Assembly: GCA_017549665.1 (NCBI GenBank)
Contig: JAFYUD010000131.1
Location: forward strand, 1 to 7,264
Source: Clostridia bacterium
GTDB taxonomy: Bacteria; Bacillota_A; Clostridia; Oscillospirales; Acutalibacteraceae
Length of the DNA: 7,264 nt
Direction: 5' to 3'
In this document: positions 1 through 5,607 of the stretch, piece after piece
Numbering within the stretch: the stretch's first letter is position 1
Layout: the number at the start of each line of letters is the position of its first letter
Notes under the pieces: generated by a model
Databases searched by the model: none
The model's input: only the letters and a program-made list of their open reading frames with translations
Told to the model about the DNA's origin: nothing
Translations under genes and position numbers: made by a program

Positions 1-2
1 GA

Positions 3-16
3 TATAATTGTATAAT
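3..16 (+). promoter_or_regulatory. Possible -10 elements for the 46-702 gene
   Basis: Two perfect TATAAT hexamers lie at 3-8 and 11-16, 30 to 40 bases before the ATG at 46. Either could be the SigA -10 box of the first gene. The matching -35 box would lie off the left edge, so the promoter cannot be confirmed here. Confidence 0.4.
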
Positions 17-45
17 TAATTTATGAATACAGAAGGTTAACTAAT

Positions 46-702
46 ATGAAGAAATCATTAAAGAAGATAGCTGATGAATTAGGTGTTAGCCAGGATGATG
101 TTCGATATATAGCATTAAACCTGCCGTCAGATTACAAAGAAATAGTCGGGAATGAAATAGTTTTAAATAACCAAGGAATTTCAGAAATCAAAAAACGTTT
201 TGGAGTACAAGAAGCTGAAACTGTTTTGGAACACTATAAAAAATATGTAATTAGTATTGGAAAAATTGTAGGTATTATTTTTGCAATAACATTAATATTC
301 TCAATCATCTCAAAAGCTGCAGATGCTGACGAATTGGAAATGATAAGCACGATCATTTTGTTTACTATTGTGTTAGGGTATATTCTTTTCTTACTATTAA
401 TGGGATTTATACCACTATGCAATAAGAATAAATTAAAATTAACGTGGTCAAAATTCATAGAAGAGAATAAAAAAGAGGCTAAAAGAATAAAAGAAGTAAA
501 TGAACTTATGGAAATTCTCAATAAACAACAATCTGATCCGAACGAAGTAAGATATGGTACTAACGCCTGCCCTTATTGTGGACATTATATGGTTCGTTTT
601 GCCGAATGGGAAGACAAACAGATGTCAGTTGCATTTTGGGGCGGTGCATCCGATAAAATCGGCAAAAAATACAAATGTGACCATTGCAAAAAAATGTGGT
701 AA
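46..702 (+). CDS. Unrecognised membrane protein with HTH-like N-terminus and C-terminal zinc ribbon
   Basis: A 218-residue protein that I do not recognise as a named family. Residues about 4-22 (KKIADELGVSQDDVRYIA) read like a small helix-turn-helix, and residues to about 53 are soluble. Two hydrophobic segments follow at about 67-89 and 101-124, then a charged, probably coiled segment at 136-161. The C-terminus carries two Cys pairs (C175-P-Y-C178 and C211-D-H-C214) spaced as in a four-Cys zinc ribbon, which ends at the last residues. The start is supported by AAGG at 33-36, nine bases before the ATG. The gene is single, with its own terminator. It is visibly more AT-rich than the rest of the window (11 G/C in 60 bases at 241-300) and uses many ATA and AAA codons, so it may have arrived by transfer. 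A role linking DNA or RNA contact to the membrane is only a guess from the domain order. Confidence 0.8.
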   Translation: MKKSLKKIADELGVSQDDVRYIALNLPSDYKEIVGNEIVLNNQGISEIKKRFGVQEAETVLEHYKKYVISIGKIVGIIFAITLIFSIISKAADADELEMISTIILFTIVLGYILFLLLMGFIPLCNKNKLKLTWSKFIEENKKEAKRIKEVNELMEILNKQQSDPNEVRYGTNACPYCGHYMVRFAEWEDKQMSVAFWGGASDKIGKKYKCDHCKKMW

Positions 703-730
703 TTAGCATTTTATGAACACTCATACACAG

Positions 731-760
731 GAAGACATCCAATAGGGTGTCTTCTTTTTT
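731..760 (+). terminator. Rho-independent terminator of the 46-702 gene
   Basis: A ten-base-pair stem (731-740 with 745-754, one G-U pair) closes a four-base AATA loop and runs directly into six T residues at 755-760. It begins 28 bases after the stop codon at 702 and isolates this gene from the riboswitch unit downstream. Confidence 0.9.
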
Positions 761-785
761 ATTCAGGAAAAACGAAAAAAAGATG

Positions 786-814
786 TTGCATTTTCAGATT
801 CAATGTGATATAAT
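786..814 (+). promoter_or_regulatory. SigA-type promoter of the glycine riboswitch-symporter unit
   Basis: TTGCAT at 786-791 and a perfect TATAAT at 809-814 are separated by 17 bases, the optimal spacing. A TG at 806-807 gives an extended -10. Transcription should begin near 820-822, about 10 bases before the first helix of the riboswitch. This supports the riboswitch being at the 5' end of the symporter mRNA. Confidence 0.85.
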
Positions 815-830
815 GCGGAAAAACATAATA

Positions 831-1000
831 TTATGGATGAAGTTTGCAGAAGAAGCTATGCTGCCGAAGGAGTAACGCTCTCAGGCTTCCCGTCAGGGAA
901 AAGGACTGCAAACGGACATAACTTTGGAGAAGCTCATTGAATTGAGTGCCGAAGGGGCAAGGCTGATACAGGCTAATCTCTCAGGCAAAAGGACAAAGTT
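831..1000 (+). promoter_or_regulatory. Tandem glycine riboswitch (two aptamers)
   Basis: Two glycine aptamers lie in tandem in the leader of the AGCS symporter gene. Aptamer 1 (842-913) is closed by a perfect 8-bp P1 (842-849 with 906-913). Aptamer 2 (920-1000) is closed by a 7-bp P1 (920-926 with 994-1000). Both carry the conserved family core: GCCGAAGG at 873-880 and 948-955, CTCTCAGGC at 878-886-type spacing in each copy, and AAAAGGAC near the 3' end of each. A short leader helix, TTATG at 831-835 with CATAA at 917-921, matches the P0/kink-turn element known for full-length tandem glycine riboswitches. The family binds glycine cooperatively or through inter-aptamer contacts and controls glycine cleavage or transport genes. 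Here a transcription terminator follows at 1042, so control is probably by attenuation. Whether glycine turns the gene off or on cannot be proven from sequence. Confidence 0.96.
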
Positions 1001-1041
1001 TTTTTATTACCGTTTTTATCGGTATAATTTTTTGTTCTTTT

Positions 1042-1079
1042 GTCGGATTGCGTGTCGTAATCCGGCTTTTTTATTTTTT
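1042..1079 (+). terminator. Leader terminator (riboswitch expression platform)
   Basis: An 11-bp stem (1042-1052 with 1056-1066, two G-U pairs) with a TGT loop is followed by a T-rich run at 1067-1079. It sits between the second aptamer and the ribosome site of the symporter gene, where a regulated attenuator is expected. A weaker hairpin (TACCG with CGGTA around 1008-1024) followed by a T run lies just before it and could be an alternative or auxiliary fold. Confidence 0.8.
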
Positions 1080-1105
1080 ATATTTGTGATTCGGAGGAAA
1101 TCAGA

Positions 1106-2641
1106 ATGGAAATGTTTTTCGAAAAAGTGGCAGAAATAAATAATTCTGTCAACGGTGTTGTATGGGGAAGCTTCGGCTTGTTTCTCCTTATCGGCACAGG
1201 CATACTTATGACTGTATGCACAAAGGTGTTCCAGATAACACACATCAGACTGTGGTGGAAAAACACAATCGGCAGTCTTTTCACAAAGAAGGTTATCGGT
1301 CATTCAAAGGAAGCAGGCTCAATTTCACCCTTCCAGGCTCTTTGTACAGCTCTTGCCGCAACAGTCGGCACAGGTAACATCGCAGGTGTTGCTGCGGCTA
1401 TCTGCATCGGCGGTGCAGGCGCTGTTTTCTGGATGTGGGTTGCTGCATTCTTCGGAATGATGACAAACTTCTCAGAAAATGCACTGGGCATTTACTTCCG
1501 TCGCCGTAATGAAAAGGGCGAATGGTCAGGCGGTGCGATGTACTATCTGCGTGACGGTCTCGGAAAGAAAAAGGGCGGCAAGGTTATAGGCAATGTTCTT
1601 GCAGTGCTTTTCTGTATCTTCACAATGCTTGCATCATTCGGTATCGGCAGCATGGGTCAGGTCAACAAAATCGTTGCAAACGTTGCAACAGCTTTTGATG
1701 TTCAGGCTCTTTCATCTGTTCAGGTACTCGGCGGCGTTTCACTTTACAATGTTATTCTCGGCGTTATCATCATGGCACTGGTTGCTCTTATTACTCTCGG
1801 CGGCCTCAAGAGAATCGCCAACGTTGCAGAAAAGATCGTTCCCTTCATGATCGTTCTTTTCATCGCAGGCAGCCTTATCATCATCGGTAAGAATTATGCT
1901 CAGATCATTCCCGCATTCAGGACAATCTTCGTAAATGCCTTCAAGCCTGAAGCATTCGTAGGCGGTACAATCGGTGCAGCTATCAGCGCAGCCGTAACAC
2001 AGGGCTTCAAGAGAGGCGTTTTCTCAAACGAAGCAGGTCTCGGTTCATCAGTTATGGTTCACTCAAACTCAAACGTAAAAGAGCCTGTCAAGCAGGGTAT
2101 GTGGGGTATCTTCGAGGTTTTCGCAGACACAATGATCGTTTGTACAATGACCGCACTTGTTGTTCTTACATCAGGCGTATTCAATGCACAGACAGGTGAA
2201 ATCGCAGCAGGCCTTACAGATGCAACACTTGTAGGCGGTGCCTTCAACTCCGTATTCTCATGGGGTAATATCGGTCAGAAATTCGTTGCGATTGCAATGT
2301 TCCTCTTCGCATTCACAACTGTTCTCGGCTGGTCACATTACGGCTCAAAGGCATGGGAATACCTCTTCGGCGCAAAGACTACAATCATCTTCAAAATCAT
2401 CCATGTTATCACAGTTATCTTCGGTGCAGTCATGACATCTTCACTTGCATGGGATATCTCAGACACATTCAACGGTCTTATGATGATCCCCAACCTTATC
2501 GGTGTTGTTGTTCTCTTCCCGCTGGTAATGAAAATGACAAAGAACTATGTCGACCGTAAGGTTAAGAACAAGGACGTTGAGCCTATGATTTCATACGATC
2601 CCGAGCTTCAGAAGGAAGCAGCAGCTGACCTTAACGACTGA
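1106..2641 (+). CDS. AGCS-family sodium:alanine/glycine symporter
   Basis: A 511-residue integral membrane protein of the Alanine or Glycine:Cation Symporter family (Na_Ala_symp), within the usual family length. It should import alanine and/or glycine with Na+ across the cytoplasmic membrane. The family core is clear: VGTGNIAGVAAA at about 87-98, then GGAGAVFWMWVAAFFG at 102-117, which fits the family signature. Further conserved blocks are SGGAMYY (141-147), QGFKRGVFSNEAGLGSS (299-315) and TTVLGWSHYG (404-413). About ten or eleven hydrophobic segments alternate with short loops, and the tail from about 478 is charged and cytoplasmic. The start is set by GGAGG at 1093-1097, eight bases before the ATG. 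The gene is monocistronic, controlled by the tandem glycine riboswitch upstream and closed by the terminator at 2658. The riboswitch argues that glycine is a physiological substrate or signal. Sequence does not separate alanine from glycine preference. Confidence 0.96.
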   Translation: MEMFFEKVAEINNSVNGVVWGSFGLFLLIGTGILMTVCTKVFQITHIRLWWKNTIGSLFTKKVIGHSKEAGSISPFQALCTALAATVGTGNIAGVAAAICIGGAGAVFWMWVAAFFGMMTNFSENALGIYFRRRNEKGEWSGGAMYYLRDGLGKKKGGKVIGNVLAVLFCIFTMLASFGIGSMGQVNKIVANVATAFDVQALSSVQVLGGVSLYNVILGVIIMALVALITLGGLKRIANVAEKIVPFMIVLFIAGSLIIIGKNYAQIIPAFRTIFVNAFKPEAFVGGTIGAAISAAVTQGFKRGVFSNEAGLGSSVMVHSNSNVKEPVKQGMWGIFEVFADTMIVCTMTALVVLTSGVFNAQTGEIAAGLTDATLVGGAFNSVFSWGNIGQKFVAIAMFLFAFTTVLGWSHYGSKAWEYLFGAKTTIIFKIIHVITVIFGAVMTSSLAWDISDTFNGLMMIPNLIGVVVLFPLVMKMTKNYVDRKVKNKDVEPMISYDPELQKEAAADLND

Positions 2642-2657
2642 TAATAAGAAACTCAGC

Positions 2658-2696
2658 AAGGACTGTAAGACGAAAGTCTTATAGTCCTTCTTTTTT
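2658..2696 (+). terminator. Rho-independent terminator of the symporter gene
   Basis: A 14-bp stem (2658-2671 with 2676-2689, one G-U pair) with a GAAA tetraloop is followed by C and six T residues at 2691-2696. It lies 16 bases after the stop codon. Confidence 0.95.
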
Positions 2697-2710
2697 GATA
2701 AAAATGAATT

Positions 2711-2740
2711 TTCCATAAGTAATTTTCAGAGTGCTATACT
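2711..2740 (+). promoter_or_regulatory. Probable promoter of the peptidoglycan-binding protein gene
   Basis: TATACT at 2735-2740 is preceded by TGC, giving an extended -10. A weak -35 match, TTCCAT at 2711-2716, lies 18 bases upstream. The start site would be near 2747. A 5-bp hairpin, GGAGG at 2752-2756 with CCTCC at 2764-2768, would then form at the very 5' end of the mRNA. Confidence 0.65.
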
Positions 2741-2793
2741 GAAGTCACAACGGAGGCACAATCCCTCCCCCGAAAAAAGAAAGGATGATATTT

Positions 2794-3768
2794 GTGAAAA
2801 ATATCAAAAAGGCAATTGCCTTGGTTTTATGTCTTGTTTCAGTTCTCTCAGTATTCACCGTTTCGGCTTCAGCTGCAACCATCAGCTCGACCCTGGGTGA
2901 TGAAGCAGAAAATTCAGGCGACTATGCTTATTGGGATAATTCAAAAGTAGTAAAATCAGGCAGTACATCAACCAACGAAATCAAATGGATGCAGAAAGCA
3001 CTCAATTACTGCATTGCTAACCGTGGCTTGAATGCAACAAAGCTTACTGTTGACGGCAGCTTCGGCCCTGCATCAAAGGCGGCAACAATCGCATTCCAGA
3101 AGGCAGCAAAACTGGATGCCGACGGCAAATTCGGTCCTGCAACAATCAAGAAAATGAAGGACGTACTCAACAACGGTAACTCCAATACATTGAAGACAAC
3201 ATCCGCAAGCAACAGTAAAATAACAACTGAAATGATTAAAGCAGTCTGCGATAAGTATGGCTATACAAGCGGTAAATACTGGACAATGCAGACAGCAACC
3301 AACTATTCCGGATACAGCAATTGTGCAAAAGACAATTACAAAGATAAAGACTGTTATGCAAGCACAAGCCCTCAGGGCAAGAGTGGCTCAAACGGCAAGA
3401 AATATATGAGCTATAACTATAATAACACATGGGAATGCTGTGGTTTTGCATCATACGTAATGTACAAGGTTACAGGTAAAGATCTGAACGCAAAAGGCAC
3501 AACTGCAACAGCACAGAACGGATGGAAGGTTTACAAAACAACATCTGCTGCAGGATGTCTGAAAGTCGGAGATATTGTCAGATACAACGGTCACTCAGCA
3601 ATTGTATACACTGTTGACGCAAAGGGCAATGCTACATTTGTAGAGTGCTGGGGCAGCAACGATTGTGTTATTAAAATCAACAGCGGCTTCAATACTTCCG
3701 GCGGAAGCAGAACACTTTCATACTTCAACAACAGCAAGCTCCAGTATATCTACAGATACGAAGGATAA
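2794..3768 (+). CDS. Secreted peptidoglycan-binding protein with NlpC/P60-like Cys peptidase/amidase domain
   Basis: I prefer the GTG at 2794 (324 residues). The AAAGGA at 2780-2785 is eight bases upstream of it, whereas an ATG at 2785 overlaps that ribosome site. The N-terminus is a classic Sec signal peptide: Lys residues, a hydrophobic core, then ASA-A at about 25-28. Residues about 59-124 form a PG_binding_1 domain, with DGSFGPASKAATIAFQKA and DGKFGPATI as its two hallmark turns. An Asn/Ser-rich linker follows. The C-terminal half carries ECCGFASYVMY (about 214-224), which aligns with the D-C-S-G-F nucleophile motif of NlpC/P60 enzymes. It also carries VGDIVRYNGHSAIVY (about 258-272), which supplies the His at 267, and an ECWGSN block. 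The likely role is extracellular cleavage of peptide bonds in peptidoglycan, in remodelling or lysis. The exact bond and any CHAP versus NlpC/P60 assignment are open. The gene is alone and convergent with the operon at 3872-5245. Confidence 0.87.
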   Translation: MKNIKKAIALVLCLVSVLSVFTVSASAATISSTLGDEAENSGDYAYWDNSKVVKSGSTSTNEIKWMQKALNYCIANRGLNATKLTVDGSFGPASKAATIAFQKAAKLDADGKFGPATIKKMKDVLNNGNSNTLKTTSASNSKITTEMIKAVCDKYGYTSGKYWTMQTATNYSGYSNCAKDNYKDKDCYASTSPQGKSGSNGKKYMSYNYNNTWECCGFASYVMYKVTGKDLNAKGTTATAQNGWKVYKTTSAAGCLKVGDIVRYNGHSAIVYTVDAKGNATFVECWGSNDCVIKINSGFNTSGGSRTLSYFNNSKLQYIYRYEG

Positions 3769-3824
3769 ACATTTCCGCTGAATCAATTTAAATAAATTAA
3801 GTCTCTTCAGCAAATACAAAAAAA

Positions 3825-3857
3825 CAGGGCAGGCTTCGGAAAGTCTGTCCTGCTTTT
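3825..3857. terminator. Bidirectional terminator between convergent units
   Basis: A 12-bp stem (3825-3836 with 3841-3852, two G-U pairs) has a CGGA loop. On the plus strand it runs into CTTTT at 3853-3857. On the minus strand it runs into seven T residues (complement of 3818-3824). It therefore serves both the secreted protein gene ending at 3768 and the minus-strand operon ending at 3872. Confidence 0.9.
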
Positions 3858-3871
3858 CAATTTTCTGTTGT

Positions 3872-4240
3872 TTACAATCCGAATAAGGCCTTTGTTGAAC
3901 GGAGATTATCCTCAAAATCATAATCCGGCATCATAATTGTTGTACATCCTAATGCCACCGAACCGGTACCTGTATGTACACAGCAGACACCAAAGCATTC
4001 GCCGTCATAATAAAACTTTATCTCAACCAGCTTGTCTGCACCGTCTGAGTAAATCACATCCGAAGTCATCCTGTCAGCAACAATACCGTATGTCGAATAT
4101 AATTGGCTGTTGGCATATTTCTCTGCAGATTCAATTGCACTTGAACGAGTGCCTCCGCCGTTAATATTTATCACGGCAACCACTGCAACAATCACCATAA
4201 TTGCTGAAACTGTCACTCTCATTATTTTTTGTGTATTCAT
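3872..4240 (-). CDS. Small membrane-anchored protein of unknown function (third gene of Mor-like operon)
   Basis: A 122-residue protein that I do not recognise. It starts with a short basic N-terminus and a hydrophobic segment at about 8-26, either a signal anchor or an uncleaved signal. The remaining roughly 95 residues would lie outside the membrane. That part is acidic and contains three Cys (C82, C86, C87) plus a fourth at C99, which could form disulfides or bind a metal. There is no lipobox. The start is supported by AAGGAG (complement of 4249-4254), eight bases upstream. That ribosome site overlaps the stop codon of the preceding gene, and only 12 bases separate the two coding regions, so they are co-transcribed. 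The function is unknown, and a partnership with the zinc-ribbon protein upstream is inferred from position only. Confidence 0.8.
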   Translation of the reverse strand: MNTQKIMRVTVSAIMVIVAVVAVININGGGTRSSAIESAEKYANSQLYSTYGIVADRMTSDVIYSDGADKLVEIKFYYDGECFGVCCVHTGTGSVALGCTTIMMPDYDFEDNLRSTKALFGL

Positions 4241-4252
4241 ATAATCAACTCC

Positions 4253-4927
4253 TTACTCTGACACTTTAATTTTTACAATCGTTGTCACATAGCAGTATGG
4301 ACAAGAAAAATCTTTTACCCACGGGTCATCAAGTTTATTAACTAATCCAATACGGGCGGAAGTCGACAGCAGGCTGTCGCATCCTCTGCACACGGGATAA
4401 TAGTAAATATACGCACCGTTAAGCATAGCTGCAGCTCCCGTATAAGAATTATCAATCTCATAGGAATCAATAATGCAGTTCTTGCACCAGATATTGCTGT
4501 TGACAGAACTTCTCTCCCAGCCGCTGCCGCCGGAGCTTTCATTGATTTCTCCGCAGACGGTACAGATATCATATTCAAAATTATGAGCAGCAGCAACCGT
4601 TCTCTCATCTACAAACCCGCATTCCGAACAGGTATAAACCGTCTTTCCGTCTCTTGTGCAGGTGTTTTTCTTTTTAACCGTACCCTCATCAAATTTGTGT
4701 TCTGCAGGGATCCGTCTGCGTTCACTCAGCACTTCCCCGCAGGTAAGACACACTTTGCCCTCGGTAAATCCGTCTATTGTGCAAGTTGCCTTGACTGCAA
4801 TCGTTGTTTCCGTATTTCTGTGAGGACATTCATAATTCACAATTGCTATAATAATACAGCTGACAACAAGTGAAATACCCAGCAGGAGTGTTATCGTTAC
4901 AATTGAAGTTTTTGCTGTCTTCGTCAT
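4253..4927 (-). CDS. Membrane-anchored Cys-rich zinc-ribbon protein
   Basis: A 224-residue protein with an N-terminal hydrophobic anchor at about 9-31, followed by a Cys-rich, probably extracellular region. Two tandem repeats are visible: C49...C60-x-x-C63...H77 and C90...C100-x-x-C103...H115. Each has the pattern ATCT-x-DG-x-x-...-C-x-x-CGE followed by an x-x-H-x-F block. A third half-repeat follows at C122-x-x-C125. Three further C-x-x-C pairs lie at 148-151, 180-183 and 209-212, the last close to the C-terminus. Repeats of this kind are common in surface proteins of Clostridia and look like zinc-ribbon knuckles. The ligand role is inferred from spacing. GGAGG (complement of 4936-4940) lies eight bases before the ATG, inside the end of the Mor-like gene. 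The coding gap is three bases, so translation is probably coupled. No enzymatic motif is visible. Confidence 0.85.
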   Translation of the reverse strand: MTKTAKTSIVTITLLLGISLVVSCIIIAIVNYECPHRNTETTIAVKATCTIDGFTEGKVCLTCGEVLSERRRIPAEHKFDEGTVKKKNTCTRDGKTVYTCSECGFVDERTVAAAHNFEYDICTVCGEINESSGGSGWERSSVNSNIWCKNCIIDSYEIDNSYTGAAAMLNGAYIYYYPVCRGCDSLLSTSARIGLVNKLDDPWVKDFSCPYCYVTTIVKIKVSE

Positions 4928-4930
4928 AAA

Positions 4931-5245
4931 TTATTCCTCCGTTTTTTCTGTTGATGACTGTCTGACAATGTTATCTCTCAATATACGCCTGATCCATTTT
5001 TCTGTATACCCGTACTTGACGGCGAGCTGTCTGATATTGTGACCGTTATATTCTTCTGCTATCTGTTGCCTTATAAATTCCTTACTGAACAAATCCATCG
5101 GAAAGAATATCTGCTGACCTTTATATGCAGAATGGATCTTCAGCACAGCATCAATTCCGATTATTCCGACAAGTTCACTGTAAGTTCTGTTCAGATATTC
5201 ATCTTTGATAAATTTGGAATCCAAAACGAAAATAACACCTCTCAT
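4931..5245 (-). CDS. Mor-like transcription regulator
   Basis: A 104-residue protein that reads as a member of the Mor transcription activator family (phage Mu Mor/C-like), somewhat shorter than Mu Mor. The family core is at about 63-90: AEEYNGHNIRQLAVKYGYTE followed by KWIRRILRD. This forms the helix-turn-helix seen at the end of such proteins. The region before it (residues 15-60) contains the YSELVGIIGIDAVLKIH helix-rich part that in Mor serves dimerisation. The start is supported by AGGAG (complement of 5254-5258), eight bases upstream of the ATG. It is the first gene of a three-gene operon and overlaps no other gene. No phage structural, integrase or lysis genes are near it, so it is probably a domesticated or stand-alone regulator of its own operon. 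The family assignment is fairly secure, but its target is inferred. Confidence 0.85.
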   Translation of the reverse strand: MRGVIFVLDSKFIKDEYLNRTYSELVGIIGIDAVLKIHSAYKGQQIFFPMDLFSKEFIRQQIAEEYNGHNIRQLAVKYGYTEKWIRRILRDNIVRQSSTEKTEE

Positions 5246-5265
5246 TTTCCAAACTCCTGACTTAA

Positions 5266-5293
5266 ATTATACTCAATCTGCAGGAACTGTAAA
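5266..5293 (-). promoter_or_regulatory. Promoter of the Mor-like/zinc-ribbon operon
   Basis: On the minus strand, TTTACA (complement of 5288-5293) and a perfect TATAAT (complement of 5266-5271) are 16 bases apart. The start site would be near 5259, giving an unusually short leader of about 14 bases that begins at the ribosome site. The -35 box is imperfect and the spacer is short, which fits a promoter that needs an activator. Confidence 0.7.
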
Positions 5294-5333
5294 TGTTCAT
5301 TGTTTCCTGAACAATTCCTTGAAGAATTCCTGA
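5281..5333. repeat. Dyad and phased TTCCTGA repeats beside the operon promoter (candidate operator)
   Basis: A perfect 6-base dyad, TGTTCA at 5294-5299 and TGAACA at 5308-5313, has an 8-base gap and is centred at 5303.5, about -44 from the predicted minus-strand start. Overlapping it are three copies of a TTCCTGA-like motif: 5304-5310 exact, 5315-5322 with one inserted T, and 5327-5333 exact. They start 11 and 12 bases apart, close to one helical turn. An inverted copy, CAGGAA, lies at 5281-5286 inside the promoter spacer. The sites are seen directly. Binding by the Mor-like product of the adjacent gene is inferred. Confidence 0.6.
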
Positions 5334-5541
5334 TGGTGTATAATCGTTTGAAAATCTGAACTTGGGCACTTTTTTAAATTTTTATCTGAAATTATTCATG
5401 AGAATGATGCGGCACATTATACCGACAATACAACAGGACAGAACACCGTCCCGAGTCAACAACAAAAAGGAACGGATGATATAAAAAACACCACAATTGA
5501 GCAACGGCATATACAATTTGTTAAACTTTTTGCCTCTGTTA

Positions 5542-5570
5542 TTGATTTTTAATATATGTAGTGATATAAT
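5542..5570 (+). promoter_or_regulatory. SigA-type promoter of the alpha/beta-hydrolase gene
   Basis: TTGATT at 5542-5547 and TATAAT at 5565-5570 are 17 bases apart, with TG at 5562-5563 making an extended -10. The start site would be near 5577. This excludes the upstream TTG at 5497 as the start of translation and fixes the ATG at 5608. Confidence 0.85.
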
Positions 5571-5607
5571 TCAGATTAACAAGAATTATTTGGGAGGAAC
5601 AACAATT

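Larger units (their letters stand above)
5246..5607. other. Divergent intergenic region between the Mor-like operon and the hydrolase gene
   Basis: This 362-base stretch holds the minus-strand operon promoter (5266-5293), the repeats (5281-5333), the plus-strand hydrolase promoter (5542-5570) and the hydrolase ribosome site (5592-5597). Between about 5345 and 5541 I find no supported gene. One plus-strand frame is open from 5352 to 5552 and its last two thirds read like protein, but no start codon lies in it. I see no RNA family that I recognise. Confidence 0.7.

Noticed and set aside
234..521. Minus-strand 95-residue frame opposite the first gene
   Set aside because: It is a shadow of the AT-rich membrane-protein gene with no ribosome site. 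The same holds for the minus-strand frames opposite the symporter and the secreted protein.
924..1139. Plus-strand 71-residue frame over the riboswitch and leader terminator
   Set aside because: It lies in conserved riboswitch sequence, has no ribosome site and runs through the terminator. It is not a plausible gene.
2785..2793. ATG at 2785 as the start of the peptidoglycan-binding protein
   Set aside because: It overlaps the AAAGGA ribosome site that is correctly spaced for the GTG at 2794. It would add only three residues, so it cannot be excluded completely.
4931..5245. The Mor-like gene as evidence of a prophage
   Set aside because: No integrase, capsid, lysis or other phage gene, and no attachment-site repeat, is visible on either side in the window.
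5339..5344. A plus-strand TATAAT as an additional promoter for the hydrolase gene
   Set aside because: No acceptable -35 box lies 16-18 bases upstream, and a complete promoter exists at 5542-5570. The hexamer may be chance in AT-rich DNA.
5398..5484. A 28-codon plus-strand ORF starting at an ATG at 5398
   Set aside because: There is no ribosome site before it and no promoter placed for it. Another frame over the same bases looks more protein-like.
5497..5607. A longer hydrolase reading frame starting at a TTG at 5497
   Set aside because: A clear promoter at 5542-5570 lies inside it, no ribosome site precedes 5497, and the ATG at 5608 has GGGAGG upstream and begins a textbook signal peptide.
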